NCBI GenBank assembly: GCA_025934375.1
Contig: JAICYD010000028.1
Location: 1 to 61,143, forward strand
Source: Streptosporangiaceae bacterium
GTDB lineage: Bacteria > Actinomycetota > Actinomycetes > Streptosporangiales > Streptosporangiaceae
Reading direction: 5' to 3'
Length of the DNA stretch: 61,143 nucleotides
Shown here: positions 26,839 to 35,201 of the stretch, piece after piece
Numbering within the stretch: position 1 is the stretch's first letter
Layout of the letters: each line of letters opens with the position of its first letter
The notes under the pieces: generated by a model
Told to the model about the DNA's origin: nothing
The model's input: the letters and a program-made list of their open reading frames with translations, nothing else
Databases searched by the model: none
Translations under genes and position numbers: made by a program

Positions 26839-27111
26839 TTATTCTCCTGAAGACTGCTGGTTCTGCGGTGGACCATGAAGGTGCGGGGCCTCGCCCAGGG
26901 CATCGTCCCACTCGACCACGTCGACGGTCCGTTCCCCCCGGGACTCGGTGACCAGGACCGTGGCGCCTCGCGGCAGGGGGGCATCCGACCAGGCGAGGAA
27001 GTGCTCGGAACCACCGCGCACCTTGATGCGCACCTCGCCGGGGCCAGCCGGACCACGCGTCGCGACGGTGATAACGCCGATCGCGCCGATGCATGATTCG
27101 TCACGGGCCAC
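26839..27111 (-). CDS. NfeD-like OB-fold protein, short
   Basis: The 90-aa protein matches the C-terminal soluble domain of NfeD-type partners of flotillins: GAIGVITVATRG...GEVRIKVRGGSEHFLAWSD...RGATVLVTESRGERTVDVVEW, a five-strand OB-like pattern. It lacks the membrane helices of full-length NfeD. GTG 27111, with GAGGGTGG upstream, is preferred to a TTG at 27144. Its stop lies 4 nt before the SPFH start, so the two are cotranscribed. Confidence 0.75.
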   Translation of the reverse strand: MARDESCIGAIGVITVATRGPAGPGEVRIKVRGGSEHFLAWSDAPLPRGATVLVTESRGERTVDVVEWDDALGEAPHLHGPPQNQQSSGE

Positions 27112-27189
27112 AGGAAGCCACCCTCGGATGAAGAAAGCTAACAAACGACAAGCGTAGTCCTTAGCGCAACGAGTGGTTCCACCGGAAAG

Positions 27190-27212
27190 TTTCCTTCGTT
27201 AGGCTAAGGAAA
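27190..27212. promoter_or_regulatory. Nested palindrome at the MFS gene start
   Basis: The arms TTTCCTT (27190-27196) and AAGGAAA (27206-27212) enclose a second palindrome, TTAGGCTAA (27199-27207), that overlaps the right arm. TTAGGCTAA is the exact centre of the IdeR/DtxR iron-box consensus; the outer five bases on each side match only partly. The site covers the ribosome-binding site of the transporter gene, so a bound repressor would block it. Confidence 0.4.
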
Positions 27213-28705
27213 TGGCTGCACCCAGGACACTTCCGGCAGGCGACGACGCGGTCGCGGGCCCGCGAGTAGCGGCCCGGCCCGGCCTGGCCATGACGGTGAT
27301 CATGGCCGGCGTCTTGATGGCCGCCGTCGACACGACCATCGTCGTGCTCGCGCTGCCGGAGATCCAGTCCAGCCTGCACGTCCCGCTGTCGGGCGTCGTC
27401 TGGGTGATCATCAGCTTCCTGCTCGTCATCACGCTGCTGGCCACTCAGGTGGGGCGGCTCGGCGACATGTTCGGCCGGGTGCGGATGTACGAGACCGGCT
27501 TCGCGGTGTTCGTTGTCGGGTCATTGCTGTGCGCGCTGGCGTGGGACGCTGGGTCGATCATCGCGTTCCGCGTCGTGCAGGGCGTCGGCGGCGCGCTGAT
27601 CATGGCCAACAGCGGCGCGGTGATCGCCGATTTGTACCCGCGCGAGCGACGCGGGCGGGCCTACGGGTTCACCGCGCTGGGCTGGACGGTCGGCGCGGTC
27701 GTCGGCGTGGTGCTCGGCGGCCTGATCGTCACCTACCTGTCGTGGCGGTGGATCTTCTGGATCAACGTGCCCACCGGGGTGATCGCGATCACCGGCGCGC
27801 TGCGAGTGCTGCGGGACACCGGGACCCGGGAGCGGCGGCGCCTGGACCTCCCGGGGATGGTGACGCTCGGGCTGGGCCTGTTCGGCGTGCTGTGGGCGAT
27901 GACGAAGCTGGCGAATTCGCCGTTCGACGTGTCGGTGGCCGGCTACCTCGCCGGCGGCGTGGCCCTGATCGCGGCATTCGCCGTCATCGAGTCGCGGGTC
28001 GCCGAGCCGATGCTGCCGCTGCGGATCTTCCGGGTGCCGACGATGACGGCGTCGCTGCTGGCCTCGTTCTTCCAGGGCCTGGCGTCGTTCGCGGTGCTGT
28101 TCCTGGTGCTGATGTACCTGCAGGGACCGCGCCAGCTGTCCCCGCTGAACGCGTCCTTGCTGCTGGTGCCCGGCTACGTCGCCGCCTCCGCGGTCGGCCT
28201 GTACGCGGGACGGCTGGCGGACCGGCGCGGCCCGGTGCTGCCGGCGACCGCCGGGCTGGCGCTGATGGCGCTCACCCTGATCGGGTACGCGCAGATGACG
28301 CTGACCACGCCGCTGTGGGTGGTCGTGGTCATCAGCTTGGTCAACGGATGCGGCAGCAGCCTGTTCTTCCCGGCTAACAGCTCGGCGATCATGAAGGCGG
28401 CGCCGCCGGACATGTTCGGCATCGCGTCCGGCATGCTGCGGACGTTCTCCAACATGGGCATGGTGTTCTCGTTCGCAGTGGCGATCTTGGTGGCGTCCCG
28501 GTCGGTCTCCAGGGACGTGGCGTTCGCGATCTTCGTGGGCACCACGTCACTGCACGGGCAGCAGGCCGTCGACTTCACGAACGGCCTGCACGCCGCGTTC
28601 TACTTCTCGGTGATCTTCATGGTGATCGCCGCCGTGCTATCCGCCATCCGCGGGGGGAGTTCCCCGGAGGCCGGCGGTTTCCCGGGCTCCGGGCCAGGGG
28701 GGTGA
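27212..28705 (+). CDS. MFS transporter, DHA2 (EmrB/QacA-type) drug:H+ antiporter
   Basis: The 497-aa protein has 14 predicted helices. Motif C-like and DHA2 signatures are present: AAVDTTIVVLALPEI in helix 1, TQVGRLGDMFGRVRMY (motif A) in the first cytoplasmic loop, and LGWTVGAVVGVVLGGLI in helix 5. It is a proton-driven exporter of small hydrophobic compounds; the substrate is unknown. ATG 27212 follows AAGGA. It is divergent from the NfeD/SPFH pair and has a palindromic operator candidate over its start. Confidence 0.9.
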   Translation: MAAPRTLPAGDDAVAGPRVAARPGLAMTVIMAGVLMAAVDTTIVVLALPEIQSSLHVPLSGVVWVIISFLLVITLLATQVGRLGDMFGRVRMYETGFAVFVVGSLLCALAWDAGSIIAFRVVQGVGGALIMANSGAVIADLYPRERRGRAYGFTALGWTVGAVVGVVLGGLIVTYLSWRWIFWINVPTGVIAITGALRVLRDTGTRERRRLDLPGMVTLGLGLFGVLWAMTKLANSPFDVSVAGYLAGGVALIAAFAVIESRVAEPMLPLRIFRVPTMTASLLASFFQGLASFAVLFLVLMYLQGPRQLSPLNASLLLVPGYVAASAVGLYAGRLADRRGPVLPATAGLALMALTLIGYAQMTLTTPLWVVVVISLVNGCGSSLFFPANSSAIMKAAPPDMFGIASGMLRTFSNMGMVFSFAVAILVASRSVSRDVAFAIFVGTTSLHGQQAVDFTNGLHAAFYFSVIFMVIAAVLSAIRGGSSPEAGGFPGSGPGG

Positions 28706-28759
28706 GAGGGGGGATGGAGTCCCCCCTCTGCCGGGGGTCGACAGGGGGGTCGTCCCCCC
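28705..28759. terminator. Pair of G/C hairpins between convergent genes
   Basis: A 9-bp stem (28705-28713 with 28721-28729) and a 6-bp G/C stem (28744-28749 with 28754-28759, loop TCGT) fill the gap between the MFS stop and the end of the minus-strand gene at 28766. There is no T run. Confidence 0.6.
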
Positions 28760-28765
28760 GGGGGC

Positions 28766-29311
28766 CTAGAGCCAGCCCGCGCGGATGCTGCCGGGGTCGG
28801 CGTCGTCCGGGAGCTTGCCGAGCTGGCCCGACCGGACCTTGTCGAGCATCATCTTGGCGGTGCTGACGATGACCGGGGCCATCTCGCGCAGGTCCGCCGC
28901 GTCGGCGGAATCGGCGGTGCCGTCGGGAACCCCCGCCCGCTCGAGGATCCCCGGCAGGTCGGCGAGCTGTTCGCCCAGCCAGCCGAGCGGGTCCGAGGAC
29001 AGCCCGCGCAGGTACTCGCGCGGGCGGGGATCCCAGGTGCTGGCGTTGAAGGTCGGGTGGTGGTGCGTGCGGTTGTAGCTGCCGGGCTTGCCGTCCACGG
29101 ACTCGAGCAGGTCCACCCGCCAGATCGGCTGGCCGACCTCGATGGGCGTCGCCGAGTAGATGCTCCCCTTCAGCTCGCCGCGGTCGAAGGCCCGCAGCTC
29201 GAGCCGGACCCCGTGCTCGGGACCTTCCTGGCCCTTCCCGGGGTTGGGGTCGAGGAAGTAAAGGTCCCCGACGACGATGCCGACTTTCTCGAAGACGAAG
29301 GCCTGGAGCAT
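28766..29311 (-). CDS. Hypothetical protein, unrecognised family
   Basis: The 181-aa soluble protein has an N-terminal half rich in aromatic and acidic residues (FVFEKVGIVVGDLYFLDPNPG, IWRVDLLESVDGKPGSYNRTHHHPTF) and a helical C-terminal half. The HHH plus preceding Asn/Arg residues could bind metal. ATG 29311 is chosen because the upstream frame is shadow sequence over an AT-rich promoter (29312-29366). The MaoC gene follows the same strand upstream. No function can be given. Confidence 0.7.
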   Translation of the reverse strand: MLQAFVFEKVGIVVGDLYFLDPNPGKGQEGPEHGVRLELRAFDRGELKGSIYSATPIEVGQPIWRVDLLESVDGKPGSYNRTHHHPTFNASTWDPRPREYLRGLSSDPLGWLGEQLADLPGILERAGVPDGTADSADAADLREMAPVIVSTAKMMLDKVRSGQLGKLPDDADPGSIRAGWL

Positions 29312-29366
29312 GTGACCTACCTCACAGAGCGTAATTATTTTGAATACCGTAAATATCTTTCCGCAC

Positions 29367-29834
29367 CTAGCTGGGCCGGACAAGCACGAAGTTGACGGCG
29401 GTGAGCGTCATCACCGCTTCCCCGGCGGCGTTCGTGAGCTCCATCCGCGACCGGATGATCCCCCGGTCCGGCTTGCTGGCCGAGCGGCGCGCCTCCAGGA
29501 CCGTCGCGGTCACCCGCAGCGTGTCGCCGGGCCGGACCGGGCGCGGCCAGCGGAGCTCGTCGATCCCCGCCGCGCCGAGGCCGCTTTCGGGGCTGACGAA
29601 GTGCTCGACGACCTGGCGCATCATCATGCTGGTGGTCTGCCAGCCGCTCGCGATGATCCCGCCGTAGGGCCCCTCCGCCGCGGCGCGCGGGTCGACGTGG
29701 AACGGCTGGGGGTCGTACTCCTTCGCGAAGGCGATGATCTGCCCCTCATCGAGGGAGAAGGTGCCGCAGTCGACGATGAGGCCCGGGACGTAGTCCTCGA
29801 AGTACCTGATCACGCGCTCAGAAACATCAGTCAC
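29367..29834 (-). CDS. MaoC-like hydratase/dehydratase (hot-dog fold)
   Basis: The 155-aa protein has the R-hydratase active-site pattern FAKEYDPQPFHVDP, with catalytic Asp and His five apart, followed by ASGWQTTSMMMR, and a C-terminal strand pattern of a single hot-dog domain. Such proteins hydrate trans-2-enoyl-CoA or related thioesters. It is monocistronic or the first gene of a unit with the hypothetical gene at 28766, separated by an AT-rich stretch. The substrate is not predictable. Confidence 0.88.
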   Translation of the reverse strand: MTDVSERVIRYFEDYVPGLIVDCGTFSLDEGQIIAFAKEYDPQPFHVDPRAAAEGPYGGIIASGWQTTSMMMRQVVEHFVSPESGLGAAGIDELRWPRPVRPGDTLRVTATVLEARRSASKPDRGIIRSRMELTNAAGEAVMTLTAVNFVLVRPS

Positions 29835-30050
29835 GCCTGCCAGTATCCCTCCCGGCCGCCCCGGGGCGCCGAGACCGCCCGGGCGGCCGGGGGCGGCGGG
29901 AAGCCGCGCGGGCAGAGCGTTTCATCACAGATTAGTCACAGAAAAAACTCGATTCTCCTGCGGTCGGCGGTTCGGCGCTGCCATGCTTCCGAATGAAAGT
30001 CCGGACGGCACAAATCATGACAAATCGCCCGGATGAGTTGTTTGATGTGG

Positions 30051-30104
30051 ACCCGCCGAGAGGCAGGCGTCGCGTAGGCGGGTTGGGACCAACCATGGGG
30101 AGAG
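30051..30104 (+). promoter_or_regulatory. Mutually exclusive leader hairpins before the LysM gene
   Basis: Stem 1 pairs ACCCGCC (30051-30057) with GGCGGGT (30077-30083). Stem 2 pairs GGTTGG (30081-30086) with CCAACC (30089-30094). They share 30081-30083, so both cannot form fully. Stem 2 abuts the ribosome-binding site GGGGAGAG (30097-30104). No known riboswitch consensus was matched. Confidence 0.4.
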
Positions 30105-30105
30105 C

Positions 30106-31029
30106 ATGACCGCTGGGAGTGAGCGCCGCACCGTGAAGATCAGGCGCAGGGGGCGCCATACGTCCCCATCGCAGGTTGAGAAGGTCGCGGCGCAGGCCGG
30201 GAAGGCCGCTCCCGCGGTAGCCATCGCAGGCGCCCTCGTCGCTGTGCCGGCGGCACAGCAGGCCATGGCCGCCACCTCCTCGGCGGGCGTAGCGGCCGCC
30301 GCCGGCACCGGCGCCCACCAGGCGGCGCACGAGACGGCCGTTACCGCCAGGCTCACCGCCGCGCACGTGGCCGGGGCGACGAGCGCCCAGACAAGCCACT
30401 CCTACACGGTGCGCAGCGGGGACACGCTGTCGAAAATCGCCGCCCGCGCCTACCACAACCCCAGCGAGTGGCAGGCGATCTACCGCGCGAACGCCGGGAA
30501 GATCTCCAACCCGAACGTCATCTACGTCGGCGAGCGGCTCTCGATCCCGGTCAACCCGGCCGCGGTCACCACGGCATACCAGCCCAAGCACGCCAAGCCC
30601 GCGACCGGCACGGTGACCGAGACCTCGTCCGCCAAGTCGGGCACGCCGTCGGGTTCCTCATCCGAGAGGGCCACCCACCGGGTCGGTGGCCGCACCACTC
30701 CCAAGCCCTCCGCGCCCAAGACCACGTCGATCCCGAGTGGCACCCTGAGCTGCTCTGGCCTGGAGCGACTGTGGGACGCAGCGGGCGGCAACCCGGCGCA
30801 CGCGTTCATCGCCGCGGAGATCGCGATGGCCGAGTCCGGCGGCAGGCAGTTCGCCCACAGCCCGACCAACGACTACGGCTACTGGCAGATCAACGGCGTC
30901 CACGGGCCGTCAATGGCCACGTACGACCCGCTCGGCAACGCGCGCGCGGCGATCTCGATCTCCGGCGACGGCACGCACTGGGGTCCGTGGACCACGTACA
31001 CCAGCGGCGCCTACCACGGCCGCTGCTAG
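30106..31029 (+). CDS. Secreted LysM protein with transglycosylase-like (lysozyme-fold) domain
   Basis: The 307-aa protein has a basic N-terminus, a hydrophobic signal region (about 35-56), a LysM domain (about 98-148, SYTVRSGDTLSKIA...YVGERLSIP), a Ser/Thr/Pro linker and a lysozyme-like domain (about 212-307). That domain carries AEIAMAESGGRQ, with the likely catalytic glutamate, and NDYGYWQING. The arrangement is like Rpf or SLT-type muralytic enzymes that bind and cut peptidoglycan outside the membrane. It has a structured leader and is followed by a hairpin repeat and a very strong terminator. Confidence 0.88.
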   Translation: MTAGSERRTVKIRRRGRHTSPSQVEKVAAQAGKAAPAVAIAGALVAVPAAQQAMAATSSAGVAAAAGTGAHQAAHETAVTARLTAAHVAGATSAQTSHSYTVRSGDTLSKIAARAYHNPSEWQAIYRANAGKISNPNVIYVGERLSIPVNPAAVTTAYQPKHAKPATGTVTETSSAKSGTPSGSSSERATHRVGGRTTPKPSAPKTTSIPSGTLSCSGLERLWDAAGGNPAHAFIAAEIAMAESGGRQFAHSPTNDYGYWQINGVHGPSMATYDPLGNARAAISISGDGTHWGPWTTYTSGAYHGRC

Positions 31030-31041
31030 CGCTCTGCTCTC

Positions 31042-31066
31042 CTGGGAGATAGGCACCAATCCCCAG
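31042..31066 (+). repeat. Short hairpin repeat with CACCA loop, copy B
   Basis: A CTGGG/CCCAG-type stem with the loop GGCACCAAT begins 12 bp after the LysM gene stop. It is followed by a further 8-bp hairpin, AAGGGGAC/GTCCCCTT (31078-31095). Confidence 0.6.
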
Positions 31067-31156
31067 ACCCGCGGGCCAAGGGGACCCGTCCCCTTCACCC
31101 CCTGGCCCCGGGGAAACGTCAAACACCGCTACACAAGCTATCCTCAACCCCCCGAT

Positions 31157-31196
31157 CGGCCGGGCCGCCTCCCCCACAGGCGGCCCGGCCGTCTTT
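31157..31196 (+). terminator. Strong intrinsic terminator
   Basis: A perfect 14-bp stem (31157-31170 with 31178-31191, loop CCCCCAC) is followed by TCTTTT. It lies about 130 bp downstream of the LysM gene and before the convergent rnhA end. Confidence 0.9.
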
Positions 31197-31206
31197 TGCG
31201 GGCGGG

Positions 31207-31238
31207 TACGCCTCGCGAAGACCGAGGTCGCCGTCCTA
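31207..31238. repeat. Dispersed repeat at the rnhA 3' end (copy 1)
   Basis: TACGCCTCGCGA (31207-31218) plus GCCGTCCTA (31230-31238) recur in the same order at 35203-35214 and 35218-35226. Both copies sit at the stop codon of a minus-strand gene. Confidence 0.6.
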
Positions 31239-31685
31239 GACCCGGGCGAATTCGATGATGCCCAGGCGGGCTAGCTCGTCGGCGCGCTCGTTGCCGGGGT
31301 CGCCGTTGTGGCCCTTGACCCAGGTCCAGGTGATCTGGTGCGGCTCCATCGCCGCGACTAGCCGCTGCCACAGGTCGACGTTCTTGACTGGCTGCTTGGC
31401 GGCGGTCTTCCAGCCATTGCGCTGCCAGCCGGGCAGCCACTTGGTGATCCCGTCGAGCACGTACTTGCTGTCGGTGTACATGCGGACGTGGACGGGGCGG
31501 GTCAGCGCCTCCAGCGCCTGGATGGCGGCCATGAGCTCCATCCGGTTGTTGGTCGTCGCCGGGTCCCCGCCGTGCAGTTCCCGTTCGGCGTCCCCGTACC
31601 GCAAGATCGCTCCCCAGCCGCCGGGACCGGGGTTCCCGCTGCACGCCCCGTCGGTGTAGATGACCGCCTCACCCTGCTCGCCCAT
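31236..31685 (-). CDS. rnhA: Ribonuclease HI
   Basis: The 149-aa protein has the full RNase HI signature: [17 protein letters not shown] (first Asp at residue 12), NNRMELMA (Glu), YTDSKYV (Asp) and [16 protein letters not shown] (His and Asp). It cleaves RNA in RNA-DNA hybrids. ATG 31685 gives the standard family start; the in-frame extension upstream to 32054 is antisense to the amidohydrolase gene. It is divergent from that gene with only 49 bp between the starts, so the promoters overlap. Confidence 0.96.
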   Translation of the reverse strand: MGEQGEAVIYTDGACSGNPGPGGWGAILRYGDAERELHGGDPATTNNRMELMAAIQALEALTRPVHVRMYTDSKYVLDGITKWLPGWQRNGWKTAAKQPVKNVDLWQRLVAAMEPHQITWTWVKGHNGDPGNERADELARLGIIEFARV

Positions 31686-31734
31686 GGAGGCAAGGGTAGT
31701 GGTACGCGCGGTGCCCCGGATAACATCGCGGATC

Positions 31735-33441
31735 ATGACCATTGGGGGCAGCCCGGCGGGCGGCGCCAGCCGGCGGCATGCCGAGCTGGTGCTTGCCGGC
31801 GGGCGGATCCGCACGCCCGCGCACCCGTCCGGGTTCGTGGAGGCCATCGCCGTCGGCGGCGGCGTGATCCGGGCGCTGGGCAGCGACGCGGAGATCCGCG
31901 AGAAGATCGGCCCGTACACCCGCGTCATCAACCTGCGCGGGCGGCTGGCCGTGCCCGCCTTCGGTGACGCGCACATCCACCCGGTGCAAGGCGGGCTGGA
32001 GACCCTGCGCTGCGACCTGCTGGGCCTGAAGACCCGGCAGGAGTGCCTGGACAAGATCGCCGCCTACAGCGCGACCCTGCCGCCGGGCGCCTGGGTGCTC
32101 GGCGGCGGCTGGGCCATGTCCAGTTTCCCTGGGGGCGTCCCCGCCGCCGCCGACCTCGATGACGTCACGGGCGGGCGGCCCGCGTTCCTGACGAACCGGG
32201 ACCGCCACAGCGCTTGGGTGAACACTGCCGCGCTTACGGTAGCGCGGGTCAGCGCGCGGACCCGGGATCCCGCCGACGGGCGGATCGAGCGGGACCCCGC
32301 TGGCTTCCCCGCCGGCGCGCTCCACGACGGCGCTATGCGACTGGTCGCCGACTACCTGCCCCGGCCGAGCGCGACCGACCTCATGAAGGCACTGCTGGTC
32401 GCCCAGCGGTACCTGCACTCGATGGGAATCACCAGCATCCAGGACGCGTGCGTGGGCGAGGCCGGCGAGCTCAGCAACCCCGACGCGTTCGACACCTACC
32501 GGCGGGCGGCGGCGGACCGGCTGCTGACCTGCCGGGTCACCGGGTCATTGTGGTGGGACCGGCACCTGGGCCTGCGCCAGATCGACAACCTGCTGGCCCG
32601 GCGCGAGGCCGCCGACGGGGCCGGGTACTTCCGCGCCACCACGGTCAAGATGATGCTCGACGGCGTGTGCGAGACGTTCACGGCCGCGATGGGCGCCTCG
32701 TACCTGGACGGCCACGGGCGCCCGACGGGCCACCAGGGCAAGCTGTTCATCGACCCCGACGAGCTCGGGCAGGCCGCCCGGACCCTGGCCGACCTGGGGT
32801 TCCAGCTGCACTTTCACGCGATCGGGGACGCCGCGGTGACCGCGGCGCTGGACACGATCGGCGCGCTGCCCGCCCCCCAGCGCGGCCGCGGCCGCCATCA
32901 CATCGCGCACCTGCAGTTCATCGCGCCCGGCGACCTCGACCGGTTCGCTCAGGTCGGGGCGGTCGCCACCTTCCAGCCGCTGTGGGCATCCGAAGACGAC
33001 CAGGTAAGCGAGCTGACCATTCCCTTCGTCGGCCCCGAGCGGGCCTCTTGGCAATACCGCATCGCAGAGGTGGCACGCCGCGGCGGCCGGGTCGCGTTCG
33101 GTAGTGACTGGCCGGTCTCCAGTCCCGACCCGCTGCAGGAGATGCACGTGGCGGTCAACCGGGTGCTGTCGGGCCGGCTCGGGGAGCCGGGCACGCCCGA
33201 GACGACCAGGCCGTTCCTGCCCGCCGAGGCCATCACCGTGGACGCGGCGCTGCGGGCGTTCACCGCGGGAGTGGCGTACGTCAACCATGAGGAGGACGTG
33301 GCCGGGTCGCTCGAGCGCGGCTTGCTGGCCGACATCGCGGTGCTCAGCCAGGACCTCTACGCGATCGCGCCGTCCGCGATCGGGGAGACCACCGTCGACC
33401 TGACGCTGGCCGGCGGGCAGGTCGTGTACGGCGACGAGTGA
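31735..33441 (+). CDS. Amidohydrolase family protein (YtcJ-like, amidohydrolase 3)
   Basis: The 568-aa protein has the metal-binding HxH motif in [13 protein letters not shown], a conserved Lys-like region ([18 protein letters not shown]), [11 protein letters not shown] and [14 protein letters not shown] near the C-terminus, the order typical of YtcJ-type metal-dependent hydrolases. The N-terminal beta-sandwich (about 15-70, [11 protein letters not shown]) is also typical. The substrate is unknown. ATG 31735 follows a weak ribosome-binding site; an in-frame extension upstream overlaps the rnhA start. Confidence 0.88.
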   Translation: MTIGGSPAGGASRRHAELVLAGGRIRTPAHPSGFVEAIAVGGGVIRALGSDAEIREKIGPYTRVINLRGRLAVPAFGDAHIHPVQGGLETLRCDLLGLKTRQECLDKIAAYSATLPPGAWVLGGGWAMSSFPGGVPAAADLDDVTGGRPAFLTNRDRHSAWVNTAALTVARVSARTRDPADGRIERDPAGFPAGALHDGAMRLVADYLPRPSATDLMKALLVAQRYLHSMGITSIQDACVGEAGELSNPDAFDTYRRAAADRLLTCRVTGSLWWDRHLGLRQIDNLLARREAADGAGYFRATTVKMMLDGVCETFTAAMGASYLDGHGRPTGHQGKLFIDPDELGQAARTLADLGFQLHFHAIGDAAVTAALDTIGALPAPQRGRGRHHIAHLQFIAPGDLDRFAQVGAVATFQPLWASEDDQVSELTIPFVGPERASWQYRIAEVARRGGRVAFGSDWPVSSPDPLQEMHVAVNRVLSGRLGEPGTPETTRPFLPAEAITVDAALRAFTAGVAYVNHEEDVAGSLERGLLADIAVLSQDLYAIAPSAIGETTVDLTLAGGQVVYGDE

Positions 33442-33502
33442 GCCGGGACGTTGGTGAAGTGCTGCTGAACACCGGTATCCCGCTCGTGACCGGGGGCGGG
33501 GG

Positions 33503-34453
33503 ATGTGCTCTGCTGGTAGCGTGCGGAAGAACCTGCCCTCGCCTAGCTCAGACGACCCCGCGGCCCTGGCCGTGCTAGCGGGCATGACCGTGGTGGACGA
33601 TGACGACGACGACCCGGTCCTGCTGTGGCCGGACGGGACCGTGGTCGACACCTGGCGGGAGGAGTACCCCTACGAGGAGAGGCTCGGCCGGCCGGAGTAC
33701 GAGCGGACCAAGCGGCTGCTGCAGATCGAACTGGTCAAGCTGCAGAACTGGGTCAAGGACACCGGCCTGCGGATCGTCATCGTGTTCGAGGGCCGCGACG
33801 CCGCGGGCAAGGGCGGCACCATCAAGCGGTTCACCGAGCACCTGAACCCGCGCGGCGCCACCGTCGTGGCACTGGAGAAGCCGACCGAGCGGGAGCGGAC
33901 CCAGTGGTACTTCCAGCGGTACGTCGCGCACCTGCCCGGCGCCGGGGAGATCTTGATGTTCGACCGGTCCTGGTACAACCGGGCCGGGGTGGAGCGGGTC
34001 ATGGGCTTTTGCACGCAGGAGGAGTACCTGGAGTTCATGCGGGAGGCCCCGGAGTTCGAGCGGATGCTGGTGAGCTCGGGGATACACCTGACGAAGTTCT
34101 GGTTCTCGGTGACGCCCAGCGAGCAGCGCACCCGGTTCATCATCCGCCAGGTGGACCCGGTGCGGCAGTGGAAGCTCAGCCCGATGGACCTGGAGTCGCT
34201 CGATAAGTGGGACGGCTACACCGAGGCCAAGGAGGCGATGTTCTTCTACACCGATACGGAGCACGCCCCGTGGACGGTGGTGAAGAGCAACGACAAGAAG
34301 CGCGCCCGCCTGGAGGCGATGCGGCACATCCTGGAGCAGTTCGAGTACCGGGGCAAGGACCACGAGGTCGTCGGCAAGCCCGACCGCAGGCTCATCGGGC
34401 CGCCCGCCTTGTTGTCGGAGCGGAGCATGGTCCACATTTTCCCGGCACTGTAG
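33503..34453 (+). CDS. ppk2: Polyphosphate kinase 2
   Basis: The 316-aa protein has Walker A FEGRDAAGKGGT (95-106), the lid region EHLNPRGATVVALEKPTERERTQWYFQRY, and Walker B MFDRSWYNRAGVE, all diagnostic of PPK2. It transfers phosphate between polyphosphate and nucleotides. The N-terminal 40 residues contain an acidic run (DDDDDD) and are variable. ATG 33503 follows GGGGCGGGGG; ATG 33584 is an alternative start that would drop the variable segment. Confidence 0.95.
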   Translation: MCSAGSVRKNLPSPSSDDPAALAVLAGMTVVDDDDDDPVLLWPDGTVVDTWREEYPYEERLGRPEYERTKRLLQIELVKLQNWVKDTGLRIVIVFEGRDAAGKGGTIKRFTEHLNPRGATVVALEKPTERERTQWYFQRYVAHLPGAGEILMFDRSWYNRAGVERVMGFCTQEEYLEFMREAPEFERMLVSSGIHLTKFWFSVTPSEQRTRFIIRQVDPVRQWKLSPMDLESLDKWDGYTEAKEAMFFYTDTEHAPWTVVKSNDKKRARLEAMRHILEQFEYRGKDHEVVGKPDRRLIGPPALLSERSMVHIFPAL

Positions 34454-34505
34454 ATTCCCGCACTCTGCCGAAGACCGCCCGGCCGGGCCATGAGATCCTG
34501 ACACC

Positions 34506-35150
34506 ATGGCGCAAATCTCCACAACTCACGCGGAAATCACCTCCGAGGCCGAGCTCCGCGAGGTCCTCGGCGGCCTGCCGTCCAAGCGGGCGGCCACGAA
34601 GGACCGCTCGCGGCTGCACCCGCTGCAAATCGAATGGCTGCTAAACTCGCCGTTCTGCGTTATCGCGACGTCGAACGCGGACGGGACCTGCGATGCCTCC
34701 CCTAAGGGGGACCCGGCCGGCCACCTCATCCACGTGATCGACCCGCAGACCGTGGCGATCGCCGAGCGGCCGGGCAACCGGCGGGCCGACGGGTACGCCA
34801 ACGTGCTGTCCAACCCGCACGTTGGCATCCTGGCGCTCGTTCCCGGGCGCGAGGACACGTTGCGCGTCAACGGGCGTGCCCGGCTGGTGCGGGACGCGCC
34901 GTTCTTCGACGAGCTGGCCGTGCGCGGGAAGCGGCCCATCCTGGCGATGATCGTGGAGATCGACCAGGTCTTCTCGCACTGCCAGAAGGCGTTCATGCGC
35001 TCGCGGCTGTGGCAGCCGGGGACCTGGCCCGGCGGCGACGTGATGCCGTCCGTCGCCCAGCTGTGCAAGATCGTCCAGGACCCGGAGGAAACCCTGGAGG
35101 AGCTGGAGGCCTACTACGCCCCTGAGCACTACCAGAGCCTGCTCTACTAA
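34506..35150 (+). CDS. PPOX-type FMN-dependent flavoprotein (MSMEG_1061 family)
   Basis: The 214-aa split-barrel protein has IEWLLNSPFCVIATSNADGTCDASPKGDPAG, the hallmark of pyridoxamine-phosphate-oxidase-like flavoproteins. RPGNRRADGYANVLSNPHVG and the C-terminal FMRSRLW and CKIVQDPEETLEELE further point to the MSMEG_1061 family, which binds FMN or F420. The physiological substrate is unknown. ATG 34506 lies 52 bp after ppk2, so the two may be cotranscribed. Confidence 0.88.
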   Translation: MAQISTTHAEITSEAELREVLGGLPSKRAATKDRSRLHPLQIEWLLNSPFCVIATSNADGTCDASPKGDPAGHLIHVIDPQTVAIAERPGNRRADGYANVLSNPHVGILALVPGREDTLRVNGRARLVRDAPFFDELAVRGKRPILAMIVEIDQVFSHCQKAFMRSRLWQPGTWPGGDVMPSVAQLCKIVQDPEETLEELEAYYAPEHYQSLLY

Positions 35151-35173
35151 CTGGGGGTACACACCAGCCCCAG
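35151..35173 (+). repeat. Short hairpin repeat with CACCA loop, copy C
   Basis: CTGGGG pairs with CCCCAG around a loop containing CACACCAG, starting on the base after the PPOX gene stop. This is the tightest of the three copies. Confidence 0.6.
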
Positions 35174-35201
35174 CCCCCCTCCTTGCGCAGCCTCCCGTCG
35201 G

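Noticed and set aside
29880..30105. c-di-AMP (ydaO) riboswitch upstream of the LysM gene
   Set aside because: The conserved GGGGGACC and CTAACCTCG blocks are absent.
18045..35173. CRISPR-like array from the recurrent hairpins
   Set aside because: Copies are thousands of bases apart and not regularly spaced; no cas genes are present.
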